Shown here one piece after another: positions 35,563-47,900 of a DNA stretch of 57,176 nucleotides. The stretch lies in contig JADHZB010001336.1 of NCBI GenBank assembly GCA_015657535.1, positions 1,288 to 58,463 of the forward strand. The letters run 5' to 3'. Position numbers and translations under genes: made by a program. The first letter of the stretch is position 1, and each line of letters starts with the position of its first letter. The DNA comes from Nephromyces sp. MM_2019 (Eukaryota; Apicomplexa; Aconoidasida; Nephromycida). A model generated the notes under the pieces. The model was not told the origin of the DNA. It searched no databases and worked only from the letters and a program-made list of their open reading frames with translations.

Positions 35563-37559
35563 GGGCTATCGTACTTAACTCGACGCTTAATTCTGTCTTT
35601 TATGATAGTGCTATCAAAGTTTTACCTAAATTTCCGTCCCTCCTAGTGACTGCAAGCGAACACAAAAAAAGATAAGGTTCTCGTACTTCCTTTAAAGGGA
35701 AATCACTAATCCGCTGCGTTCGCAATTTTTAATACTACGTCAAACAGTCTATATCAAGCATATAACAATTGTAATCATGATCAAGAAGTCACCTACACGA
35801 AGCGGCCAACACAAACGTATGCTACGCTTCCTCGACTATTGAGTATACTCCCATAAGCACACTCCCATTGCAGTAAAACTTAGCCGCATATTCATCACCG
35901 TAAAGCAGAAAAAAAACAGTATAGCCTAATTAGAAAAGTAAGCATATAGCTTAGAGTTTGGCACATCAAATTACAAGCTTCATTTCGTCACGTATTTTTA
36001 CGGAATACGAATAAAAATAGTTTCCAGATATACGAAAGCTATGTACCCGTATGATTAAAGGTTCACTTAGTTCTGAGTCACCATGCAGTCACACCAGGAA
36101 TTTGTATTCAGTAGCACCGCAAGTACTGCTTACGCAAGATCACTGTTTAGATGGACGGTATTTTCAATAAAAATACTCATTTCCAGCCTCTCGCAATGCG
36201 CACAATGAGTCCAATTCATATCAGGGCTTAACCTCACTTTCGATAGGTATAGTTTCATCCAGTATCCACAAATAGTGCTATTCCACAGGTACAGTTAAGA
36301 AAATTGAAACGCTTGCTTAATAATGCAACTATTCCTAGATATGACTGCATTATGTTCTCACCAGGGTACCATGAGATATGGCTAAACATACACTCTTGGA
36401 ACCTCACTGTCTAATCAAGACGTCAAGAAAAATTGAGCTAGAAGTGGGGGAAATAGATCCAGTTTAAAAGCGCACATTTTCACCCGAATATGTACGAATA
36501 TAAAAATTCCTACGCATCTCATTAAATCAGGAAAGAGCAGATGTCACATAGCTGGGATGTGTTCTATCACTATTTCTCTGGCTAAAGTCTTAAATTTGAC
36601 TTGATGAATTTCAAGCATGTATCCCCCAGTTAGAGCCGTAGAGCAAAGAATTACATGGGGATTAGAATTGTGGTCAGTCACTTTATCACAAATGCTAACT
36701 CAAAAAAACATTTGCTAGACCATCAAAGCGTCTCAGGCGGATCAAATGGCAGCAAGATGCGAGAGCTATCAAGAACCTTAGAAATACTTTAAACTAGTAT
36801 GTTTCCTAGAATTCCTAGGTTATCGTAGCAGCACAAATATATATGCTGTAGGCAATAGGGACCGTTTCTCTAAAAGCTTTTTCAATGATCAAATAGCTCT
36901 CACAAAATTTCTCTTCAAGATGTACTGGCTGATAGGCTATCACCCCCGAGGTTACACGAAGGTTTAAGACACAAAAAAGCTTACTCCCCCTGGCTCATGG
37001 GAACTAAATCCTCATGGTCTGTATTAGCACTTGCACTGTGCGTTAGCCACCCTATAAAATGATTCTCGCCAAAAAAAACTAGGCAGTCAGTTTACATGAA
37101 TTAACGCGACATAAAAGACGAAGTTGCACTTAAACGGTGAGCGAAGAACACCTGAATGGCACTTGAATCTTAAAAATGAATACCGCGTAAACGCAGCCAA
37201 CTTCCCTGCCCATGAAGACTGTTAAGAATTGATTAATCAAGTTAACCACTTTCACTAGGACTTTCGAGGAGAACTATCACACATCAATAAGCAACAGCCA
37301 ATAATAAAGAACGGCAAAAGAAAAATCTAAACGCTTTGAGGAGCATCCAACGCAGCCACTAGTAATGCCAGCAAAGTTACAATAGGTCCATTTCAGTTCG
37401 CTGCATATAGTCTACCTACATATAGCTTCCTGTACCTCAGCGATACCCCATCAAGTTAAATAGCACTGAAGACAAGTTAACAAAACTGAGTAAAAATTAA
37501 AAAGCGAACAAAAATATACTCAGGTTTAAAAGTTCCTGAAGTTGGAGCCGTATTTACCG
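35563..37559. other. Intergenic, no gene seen
   Basis: No open frame of 60 codons or more and no convincing exon is visible. The plus strand is A-rich, consistent with 3' flanking DNA of the minus-strand gene that ends at 37560. Confidence 0.6.
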
Positions 37560-39182
37560 TCAGCCACGCCGCAAGAATTGTAGTTTACGCTGGGAATTAG
37601 GCCGATAAGAGCTGCTGAATTTCTTAGGTACGCTTAATTTAAGTTGATTTTCCGAGACAATATCGCTTGCTGACATTTTTGACCCATAATTAAACGAATC
37701 CTTTAATAAAATAGACGGGGAGGGTACACAATCGGGTGTCTTGGCACAATCAAATGATTCTACGAACTTACCTCGAGCAGCTAGGAGTGGCTTATCATTG
37801 CTAGCTCTATACACAATGCATTCCATGAGGTACTGCGCCATTCCAGGATCAGCAAAAAGATTCTCTGCTACTTCGACCTCACTATCGTTGGAAAGAATGC
37901 CAACCTCAAGGAAAACGTCTTCGTAATCGCTGACACCAGTAGCTTTATCAGTGCTACCAGCGTATATCTTCAGAAGCAACTTCTTACTGTTGACCCAGCC
38001 CGGAGGCGACAAGATCAGAAAACTAATATGCTGCTTGGCACCACGCTCAACATTGTTTCTATCATCCGGGAATCCGAGCTCGCATAAAAAAGTAGACGAA
38101 TCTGTCCCTAAGCTTCCTTCTGGTCTTTCTGCTTTTTGCGATACATTAAAATTCCTGGCAGCAATCCTCCCACCAACACCAATGAATGGTATCATTCTCC
38201 ATCCGAAAGATTGGCCTCTGGTGAGCAATGCTGCTGTAAAGGCATTAGAAACTCTACCTTCACTTGCAATGTGAAAAGAATCGCCTGGTACCATATAGAT
38301 GCTATTGAACCTTGTCTGCGGTATAACTATGGGTTCTGAAGCAATATCACCTCCCACTTTTGATTTTTGATTCTCTGGGTTCTGTCGCAGGGACTTCAGT
38401 ACAGCCTGCAATTCAGTACAGAAGTTATGCAGGAAAGAGCTACTTCTTAAAAAAGTAGTGGCTCCTGATCCCAAGCGTACTTTTTTCAGCATACTGTATT
38501 TCAAAGATGGGTTTAGTAAGTCCTTAGATGGGTGCCTGTCGCTAACCCCCTCACGAGCATTTTCTGCACGCAAGTTGGAATCTTGCCCATGGAGGAGAAC
38601 ATCAGCAACATCTTTAAAGTAAGTTTCAATAACGTACTTTATGTTCGTTCTGCCAGCACCAAGTTGCTTCGTTCTCGATTTTTCTTCGTCATTATATGCC
38701 GGAGTAGCAAAGCTTGCTCCCATTACGAAATCATTTCTTGCGCGATGAGGAGACCGCCTGCCAACCTCATCTGGCTCCGCACCTGCTTCCTTCGAAACAT
38801 CCACGGTAACTTCATCCTCTTCAAAAACGCCACGTAGAGTATCAATTACATAAGAGTCAGGAGGGCGAAAAACAGAACGGTTATACAAGCGAGATCTCGC
38901 AAAGATCAACCCGTTTTTGTGTGCCTGTCCAGAAACAACAGCGGCGGCGGCTGCCACTGTTGAAAACATAGACGCAGCAACGGCATGTCGTCTGACAAGC
39001 GTGGAAAACTTCTTTACATTATTGATTGTTTGCTGCAGCCGATTATCCTTTGGCGTGATACGAGGTATACGCAAAGGTTTGCCTCATGCTCCTTCCACAT
39101 GCTGTATATACGACCCTGGTAGCAACAGTAGAAATGCGTAAACAAGGGCCAAAAGAGGCAGCTTTTTACCTATCCCTCCCAT
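37560..39182 (-). CDS. Secreted or organelle-targeted protein of about 530 aa, unidentified, with an in-frame TGA near the N-terminus
   Basis: A long open frame of 504 codons (39074-37560) has no ATG at its start. In the same frame, ATG at 39182 opens 32 codons that form a textbook signal peptide (MGGIGKKLPLLALVYAFLLL), followed by TGA at 39086-39084 and then the long frame. A short phase-0 intron would remove the TGA: donor CAT|GTGGAAGG at 39099 with acceptor CCAAAG or CTGCAG gives 51 or 66 bases, similar to introns seen at 34 kb. The mature region begins with a basic, Ser/Ala-rich stretch (INNVKKFSTLVRRH) and an Ala/Val-rich segment. Signal peptide plus basic leader is compatible with apicoplast targeting, but a membrane anchor is also possible. 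The body has no motif I recognise; segments include FGWRMIPFIGVGGRIAARNF and a basic C-terminus (SSYRPNSQRKLQFLRRG). The stop is TGA, with TAA one codon later. Confidence 0.8.
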
Positions 39183-40008
39183 AATTTCTTGGAAAAGTTG
39201 AAGTCTGACAAGCAAAAAAATCACCTGACACACTTGCTGGTAAAATGCCCTATCTATGTAACCAACTAGAATGGATAGCGGAATTTCTTAAATCTACAAA
39301 AAGCCTTCGACCGCTGGAAGAAGTGGCATTCACACTGTGATAGAGCCTTGGTAGTCAAGCTTGCGCCATGCTGGTCAGGCGCTCGTGTTCAAGAGGCTGG
39401 TTGAAAACGTTTCCTGGGACAGTGACAACGCCGCTTCAGTGCCTGAAATGCCACTGCCCACATAAGGTCCCCCGCACACGATATCTCAAAAACGCACCAT
39501 CTATAGACTTAACGTGGGCAATACTTCAAAGCTATTGCTAGTTACTTGGTGCCAACATTTTCGAGCGCTTCACGTCGGAGTACCTCTCAGTGAGTGTTGA
39601 GCTGAAGATACTTATGAGCGGTTAGCACTTTGGAGAAACTGAAGGCACCGGCGAAGAAATTAAATGTTACCCTACTTACACTTTTTCCCCGTATTTGTGA
39701 TGTTGGTGAATTGCCTACCGTTTTATTTAGTAAAGAGGAGCTAGTCAATCTTCGAATAGCAGTCATTTTTGAGACTCCTGTCCTCTCGTTTCATTTCTGT
39801 GCAATGTTAACAATGATGTTTTTTTTTCAGCTCATGTTCGCCACTAATGACATTTGCATGCACTAACTTCATGCCACTATATCCAATAGCACAAGGGCTC
39901 ATAAAATTAAAAAAAAATTATGTGCACAGCTTCGATAATTTTTTTGTAGGAAAAATTCAAACGGGGTAAAATGCTGTTTATTGGGATTTTTAAAGCATAA
40001 TTTTTTCT
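39183..40008. other. Upstream flank of the signal-peptide gene, with a plus-strand open frame
   Basis: The promoter of the minus-strand gene should lie just right of 39182. A plus-strand frame from about 39630 to 39866 (PAKKLNVTLLTLFPRICDVG, then SKEELVNLRIAVIF) is coding-like in its first half, but becomes a run of hydrophobic codons before its stop. It may be an exon of a divergent gene. No start or partner exon is defined. Confidence 0.3.
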
Positions 40009-40218
40009 TTAAAACTTGATTTTTTTACTCAACATAGCCGATATCTCGATAGTTCTATTTATATATTCATCAGACTGATATCCAAAGAACTCATGCTGTA
40101 CTTCGCGGTTTTGCCAAAGCGAGCAGGAATATCCAAAGTAATCCTTAAGCCATTGCAGATATCTACGACCAAACATGGAAAATAAGAAGATTCCGAAAAG
40201 GTGCCATATCAAGTTCAT
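40009..40218 (-). CDS. Candidate 69-aa single-pass membrane protein
   Basis: ATG at 40218 opens 69 codons ending in TAA. The N-terminal 15 residues are hydrophobic (MNLIWHLFGIFLFSMF), followed by an aromatic, charged region (RRYLQWLKDYFGY, then NREVQHEFFGYQSDEY) and a basic end (LSKKIKF). This looks like a small mitochondrial or secretory-pathway membrane protein, or a first exon. No homologue recognised. Confidence 0.4.
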   Translation of the reverse strand: MNLIWHLFGIFLFSMFGRRYLQWLKDYFGYSCSLWQNREVQHEFFGYQSDEYINRTIEISAMLSKKIKF

Positions 40219-40603
40219 ACTACGCAGTGTTTTTGCTGCCTTCTGGTTATTGTTGGCAGTAAATAATCAACACACGATAAACAGCGCATCCGCAGCAACA
40301 GTATAATGATTTTGTTTACCACCAGAGCTTGCACAGCTTTTCTGTTATATCACACTTTTTGACTAGCACACTTGAGCCAAAATCCGTTGAACGTATGTCT
40401 TTCAAATACCTCACACTAAATTTTAAACTGGTGCAGCAATGTGGGTAGCTTCGGAGTCGTATTGGGCAGAGGCACAGCAGAAAGGATACCCACGGGGCCA
40501 ATGCGCATAGAGCTCAATAAAAGTATCTGAGGATTCATGCACAAGTTAAGAGAAGTTCATTAAAGTTAAGAGCAATGTCTGCGATCAAGGTGACCATTAA
40601 AAG

Positions 40604-41338
40604 TTGATCGAGCGTAGGAGAAACCTGTTTCTTAACGGGAGCCCTCTAAAGAAATGCAATACTTTCTTAGCACTGAATATGTTGCACGTCTTATTTAAAG
40701 GTTCGCGGAACGGCGCAGATACACTTTGGCATAAACTTTTGGCTCCCAGGGTTTACAAATTCCGCAATGTACCCCGCAATATACGGTAATGAGGAAGATC
40801 AATTGAAATTTTTTGCAGCATACTATCCATGTGACGAGAGTAGCGCCGCACCATATCCATTGCCCGAAAGTTCATAATGTTTACACGTACGCACAGCCTT
40901 GAAAAGATCCTAACCTTTTCGGCTTTTGTGCCTTGCAACAATCCTAGATTAGTTTGGTACCAGTATATATATTTGGTTACCGGTGGCAGATTTTCGATAG
41001 TGGTAATCCGCTCGCTAAGGCTGGGTGGATGGTGCAGCTGCGTGTGCCGAATTGATACAAGTTTTACAACATGGTTAAGCGTCGCCTTGGTATCCATCCA
41101 TGTGCACCAAAAATCTTTACTCTAACATAAAGAGAGCCGAAGTCATCTGCTACAGCCGTATTCAGTACGAGATTAAACAATGGAAGGTTCTGTTACAAAG
41201 AGAGCAACAAAAACTTTCAAACCTAACAGCAAGTAACTGCAACACCGCAACTGAAAAATCTAGAACAGGACCTAGCAAACGTTACTAACTTTGGAACTCT
41301 ACTCCTATCCTAGAAATAATTATCACTATTCTACTACG
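40604..41338. other. Conflicting open frames on both strands, unresolved
   Basis: On the plus strand, 40604-40789 (NLFLNGSPLKKCNTFLALNM) and 41100-41288 (IQYEIKQWKVLLQREQQKL) look coding. The second is followed, in another frame after an AACAG acceptor-like site at about 41232, by QLKNLEQDLANVTNFGTLLL and TAG. On the minus strand, 41097-40753 is open for 114 codons (HMDSMLQKISIDLPHYRIL). These overlap and cannot all be real. The plus-strand segments could be remains of one helical/coiled-coil gene. No identification. Confidence 0.25.
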
Positions 41339-44300
41339 ACTCAATCCCAGCAGCCCGTAGAGATACGATCGTGTTACTTATGCGGACGCCTCGGGCGCAG
41401 ATATTCAAAGGTGGGACATTGCGCTGCAGGGGCGTGAACCGTGCACCCTCTTTTGAGTACAATATGGCATAAATTGGAGACTTTTAGATAACTTTCGCCG
41501 AATTAGGTAGGTGCTCAAGACAACGGAGACTATAAAGCCCAAAGACTGCGCAAGGAGACCACAAGAGCTACGGTGACAGCCAATATATGAAATGCAATGC
41601 ATTAGTCAATGGAGGAGCAGTACCGACGGCGGTACTTCATTAACTATCTTTGACAACAGCGCGCGATGTTAATACCCCATCAACTCCTCTAGTGTAAATT
41701 GTTACCCTTAGAGCCCAGGACCAACTATAATAATGCAGTTATTCGTGTCGGTATCGGGGGTATACATCGGAAAAGTTCATGCCACATACCCGCTAGATTG
41801 ACTTCAGAACGCATCTAACCAGTACAAGAAGGTACGTACAATATTACTGACATCCTGACAAGATCCACTAACCTTTCTCCAGAAGATAAAGATGCTATTG
41901 CTCAAACCATTTCTATCTCAAAGGACATGAATTAGGCACGCGGAAACGATCAGAAGTATCCATACACACAGCTTAACATATGAGCATACAGCTTGCTCGC
42001 ATTCTCTCACTTCATAAACAGAGAATGAGAAGCGATTGGCACATGACAGACTTGTTTTTCTGCTTATAATATAACTGGGCTCTATTGATTAGTTTTTCCT
42101 TGTACACACAACGCGCAAATACAAGTCTGACGAAGCTTAAAAACGGGTATGGATTAGATTAATCCCATTGGAACCTCGACCAGCCGATGTGAATGATGGA
42201 ATCAAAACACCTAGACCAACGACCGCAAAAAACACCTCGTATATATATAGAAGTGTCCAATTTTATAGGAATCACAAGTCGCCCGCAAGTGGGACGTGGG
42301 AAACATGAGAAAAGCGATGGCTAACGCAAAAACAAAAATGTAAATCGTACTCGTGGCAAAGATGTAATAACACGCATGTGTAGTGCTGCATGCCGGTGAG
42401 TCTGCATAAGAGCGACTAGCTTATGTATCCATCGAACAAAGAGCACCTTATACAAATGGACTTGACAAATAGCATAATTTCGTTTACTTATGCTACTTTC
42501 AAGAGAACCTCTGACAAATAAAAACTTGGAGACTAGATAAAAAATCGAACTTTAATGCAGTGAAATGCAATGACACACCATGTGGCAGCACTTTATCTTA
42601 AAGTACGAAAGGCTTGGAAATCAGTGCCACTACAGCACGCACATAGAGCAATATTTTTTAACATGCTTCATCAATCCTAGAGTACGGTGGTCTAACCATG
42701 GAGTGAGGAAAAATGAGTAGAGCACTAATTGCACAAAGAATCAAACCATAGCACAACTGATATCTTTTAGCTTGAGGCATTATTTTATATAATCAATTTT
42801 ATCAAGATTCCTGAATCTGACCCAAAATGCTCCTGCAATTACCGCTATCCCATTCTCTAACAGCAGTGCCATCCGCCAAAAAAACTGCTTTCACATAGTA
42901 AACCTAACATGAATCACACTCGCATTAAACTATGCCTGATACGGAACCACAAAATTTGCAAATACAAAACAGTGTGCCCAACAAGTAAAACCTAAATAAT
43001 CCTAAAAAAGCAAAATCCTGAGACGGGGGGGAAGGGTGACCATTGCAAAGAAATAACTATTATATAACGAGTGGTGCATATTGCGATTCCTTCAATCATG
43101 TAACCTATAACTCCATCTTCTACAGCTTATCCCTCTTATCGAAACAAACGAAGTATAATTGTCTCTTTTATACTCGATATGTTATTGACAAAATAGATAA
43201 GCAAAAGCACTTGTGGTAGCATGGCTCTGTCAAAAAATGCAATTTCGGCGATATCTACCTAGTCATCATAAAACATGCAAGAAGTCTCTAGCAAAAATGA
43301 ACTCTATGAGCGAGATAATGGTAATGTAATTCCGATAGCTGACTCCGATCTGTACACCCGCACAAACTATAATTACGAAGGCACAAATAAAACAATCCAA
43401 AGAAATCCAGAGCTTGACTTCAGCATCCGGATTTATGAATAAATGCGTGTAGACAGGCACGCGACTCTATAAGTGTACCCTACCTTGGTATCACGTAGCA
43501 CACTATATTCAAATTCCATCCGCCGCAGGGAGTGTTCCAAACCATATAATCGAGCCTTATCATTACTTAATTAGCACACACTAGAAAGCATTAATAATCG
43601 AGTGCACTCCTTTCATTGCAGGTATTCACCTATTCTCGGCGCCTTCTATGGTGGCATCCAAGTAGACTTTTGCAACAAACGTGGCCCATATTATCCTCGC
43701 TTTTAGGCAGCTTAGAATTATATAGGCAAATATATAACATAAGGGTCTGGAAGCAAGCAGAATAGCTGCAGCTTTGTTTTCATATTAACGTAGAAGGATC
43801 TATCACTAAAGAGAAAGATTACCTTCATACAAGAATCACCATACAAAAGTAGATGGAAATCTCTCGATAATTACACTCATCAGTACGCACACAACAAATT
43901 TCAGAGTGCAGCAAGGGGGGCATTAGGAAAAACATACACAAAAAATGCATATCCTCATACGTTATGTGTAACTTATAAGGGATAACTGAATATACAGATC
44001 ATTCGACAGAAAAAACTATTTCACAAGTAGTATCCCCAAGCGCATACAGCAAAACAAGTCACTAAAATATAAAATTATATAATTTTTTTGTACTCCGCAA
44101 ATAAGTATAATATATATGGCGTGCAAACTCACGCATTATTACTACCACAATCGGGAATAAGCCTTTCAAATGCTCTGAAGAACTTCAGTCTACGCACATG
44201 TCGCCGCAGGAGCTAAAAGCCAATAGCACGATGGTAACTCACATCGGGTTATAGGACAGAATTGCAAATTGCATACACCCATACCCAACGTATTAAAAAG

Positions 44301-44977
44301 TCATGCCATAATTTGTGCATGTTCCACAACATTCAGTTGCACACCATGTCACGCAAAATCTCACGGGCACTATAATCATCCACACAAAAGTCACTGCAAA
44401 AAAATGATAAAATAATAAATAGCTGCAATACAAAAAGCTAATCAAAACTTTAAATTATGCACGCACACGTAATTATAGTCTCCGCTTTGTAGCAACCTGT
44501 GATAAGCATAAATAACTCTCGTTGCATGACACGAATAAGGTGGTGCACCACGCTACGATTAGTTAGACCCACAAAATACATAATATCTCCCTCTCCATAG
44601 CACGTGCCCTGTAGTCCATAAAGGCCTGATACAGTGCTATATACGTACATACATGAGAAACCAAAGGGCCGCATAGGCAGGCACAAAATTGCGGGGCCAT
44701 CGAAACTATGCAGCTGCATAACTGCTAAACAGCGTAAAGCCAGCTTAAAAAAATCATTCTACTAGCAAACTCAGCATACGTTACATTTTCATCAGCTTTC
44801 ATGGTAGTATCAATTTCATGAAGTAATCATAGAAAAAATGACATCTTCGCCACCAAAAAAAAAAATTATCCATCTCCACGGTGAGATTACCACCAACAAT
44901 GTGGCCAGCTTAGCAATGGAACAGTCCAGCCAGATTATTAAGCTAACCATAAATTCAGTATCTGAAGATCTCTGTAC
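41339..44977. other. Intergenic region downstream of MQO
   Basis: Only short, mostly hydrophobic open frames occur (for example minus 43460-43266 and 44719-44450). No splice-supported exon or recognised product was seen. The right part probably contains the 3' untranslated region of the MQO gene. Confidence 0.5.
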
Positions 44978-47900
44978 CTAAAGGGTAGCGTATTCACCGT
45001 TTAGCAAGTGTTTCTTAAAACTTTCCTCATCAATCGTTGCTCCAAGATTGTTACAAATTTGTCTCATGTCCTTTTCGGCATTCCCAAGGCAAGTAGTACC
45101 TCCCGGGGATGGAGTAATGTTGAAGATGATACCAGTACCTAAGATAGTTTAAACAAACCATGCAAAGGATGGAACAGATAAGGGCAAGAATCAGAGAGCA
45201 AGCAAGTCCACAGCTCATTAAGCTACTTTGCTTCTACACAACAAAGTATCTAGCTTACACCACAAGGTTCATAGAAAACCATGAATTTGAGGAGGACGAG
45301 CTTACACACGAGAGAGACCTGTGTGTTAATTTTAACGGATGGAGACACTCAACCAGCCACATTTATGTAACTAAGAATGCAAATTTAATCTAAAATTCCG
45401 CAATGCTCAATCGGTGTTACTCACTGCATGTACTTGAGTGTGCAGTACCTTCTTTAAACTGTCACGGACTACATCTACAAGAGAGCCCCTCAAGCAAAAT
45501 AATGAAGATAAAAATCAACCTACTCAAAAAAATATACTTAATTTAACTACGATGCCTCAGTATGCTAAAGCAGTTAGAATCGATTGTGACTTTATACTTA
45601 AAAGCGTACAATTCTGCAAGAAAGCTGGGAAAAAAGGTTAAATAGCTTCGCACTGGTTGTGAGCACATCAAATAGAATCTCTATAGCTTATATCTTATTC
45701 AGTCGATCGAACAGATTATTTTAGCTTTAAAAAAAATATTATATATACATTCTTTATTTCTACATTTCCTAGAGATAGTGTGGAAAAAATATAATCGTAC
45801 TTGCTTAGAGTACCCCCTTCAACTAACATAGACCAAAGTGCATGAAGGGGTACAAAACTAACCTGGATTAATTTTTCCCTCGCCTAGCAATAATTTCTTG
45901 GCTTTCTTATCAATCAGCTGGGGGCGCACGCCTCCAAAACCACTGGCATAAGTAAGATCCGACTGCTGAAGAGAGGGAACAATTTTCCGTACATCCTGCA
46001 AAAAAATGCCAATTTTGTCTATTATAGGAAAGCCAGAGGCAGACAAATCATCATTTTGAATACTTTAATGAAACACGAATACTTTTAAAATCTTCACGTG
46101 ATTCAGTAATCTCAAATTTCTTATTGCAGTCAAATTCTTACTACTGGGGCGGGAGAATAAACTGCAGAAAATGATTTCAAGATTAAATCAAACAGGCAAA
46201 AAAGAGGGGAAAATGCAAAATATAACAAGGTAAGAATAGGTGTAGAAATAGCTGCTCATATAATAATAAAATCTCTTCAAGCTTTAGAAAAACATAATTT
46301 ATTGACGCAAAAAAAAGAAAATACCGACATCAACACAAAAGGTTCTTCAGCCAAGTACAGCAGCCTCATCAACTACAGCGACAAAGACTTCCTGCAGAAA
46401 CCTCCCAGAAACACACTGAAGCTAAAAAGCAAGTCAATTCTTCTCAAGCGCACACACACAGGGGTAATACATGATAAAACGTCATCATGATAACCCATAC
46501 AGCCTACACACAGCAACAATACAGGGTAAAACGCCGGATAGAGGCACACAGTTAAACTCAAAGATGAAAATACTTGCAGCCAAATAGGTCAGCTGTACCA
46601 AGGCATTGGAAATTAAAAAAATCACCCCGAAAGCAGAGAATAATCAAAGTCTAACCTTTAAAAACAGTCGTGTCGACAAACCGGGTACCTCAAACAAGAA
46701 GTTTCGCATAACATAATTCCTTAAGGTAGAAACCTAAAAAATAACAATAAAGACGCTACTTATGAACTTCATTTAAAAGCTGCAATCTGGTAGAAATAGC
46801 CACTCATTTTCGTATGCACGAAGATTGCACAAACTGCTAGAACTAGGCAATCCTTTTCGCATGCATGAAAATGGCAAAAATCCTTAAGGAAATAGCAATA
46901 AACGAGCAAAAAAAATAAAAATGATGAAAAATACGCAAAAAAATATTAGCCTTTAGAAGCTTTTCAGAGATTCTCCTATTCCACACATGGGTGTCTCAAA
47001 AAGAATGCTTACTTTATCGTTGGCAACCATTTTGCAAAAACAGGCACGATGAACCTAATATGTGCATCTTATCATTTCTTCATATAACATGCGAATGTTG
47101 GAACTCACAGCGAAGATACCAAAAAAAAATTAACAGTATAGAGCATCATCACTTTCGTGGTGTGTGTGTGTGTGCCCACTTCTGTTTTCTCACAGAAAAT
47201 ACTACATCCTGTCCATAGAAGATCTTAATCCAGTCATTCACCTTCAAAAGGTCCCAGTAAACAGACGCCAAACTAAGGTCAAAGTTGAGGACCTTCAAAA
47301 AATCAGGAAAAGACTTCCAATTATACCGTTCAAGTAGAGGAAGAGGCAAAGCAGTGGGGCCAAAGCGTGTCATGCCTAGAGATTGTAGCATATTGCAAAA
47401 ATATCTTTGAATACAATGACAAAGCTTCAAATAGGTGATTCTATAGATAAAAATTTATTGAATTTTTTAGTACATATGGACAGAGGAGAAAAAAAGACAT
47501 TACACGAGATAATAAGGGAGGTAGGAGATACCTTGTAATGTTTTATTACAAAATTAAAAAAGAAGTTTAGCCTATGCAGATTGAGATTTACCACAAGTAA
47601 AAATCTAGTTGAGAGAGAGAATACACACAGTGCGCAAAGAAATACATTCACAAGAGAGCCTTAATGGCACACTCCTACCCTCATCAACCAGGGCACACCG
47701 GGAGAAACTCATCTTCCAACACACTCCCATCCTCATCCACCAGCATATTATCATCCACATGAACATTTCGTACCGAGCGAATATTCCCACTACATCTCCC
47801 AACAGCACTACCAAAAGCTTCATACTAAAAGAACAAGTAGCATCCTGATGGGATACTAAAATGAGCAGTTTCCTACCATTAACCATCACATCAGGGTCTC

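Noticed and set aside
37741..39141. Several plus-strand ORFs opposite the long minus-strand gene
   Set aside because: They are antisense shadows of the 504-codon frame.
37560..39182. Genome-wide recoding of TGA as an amino acid to explain the in-frame TGA
   Set aside because: DnaJ and MQO exons contain no in-frame TGA and encode Trp with TGG, so TGA is most likely a normal stop; a small intron or local defect explains the case better.
47160..47241. Extension of MQO exon 8 through an open frame ([16 protein letters not shown])
   Set aside because: The family sequence continues directly from DLLK to the next exon ([16 protein letters not shown]); the GTGAAT donor at 47241 is phase 0 and gives the expected product, so the open stretch is intron.
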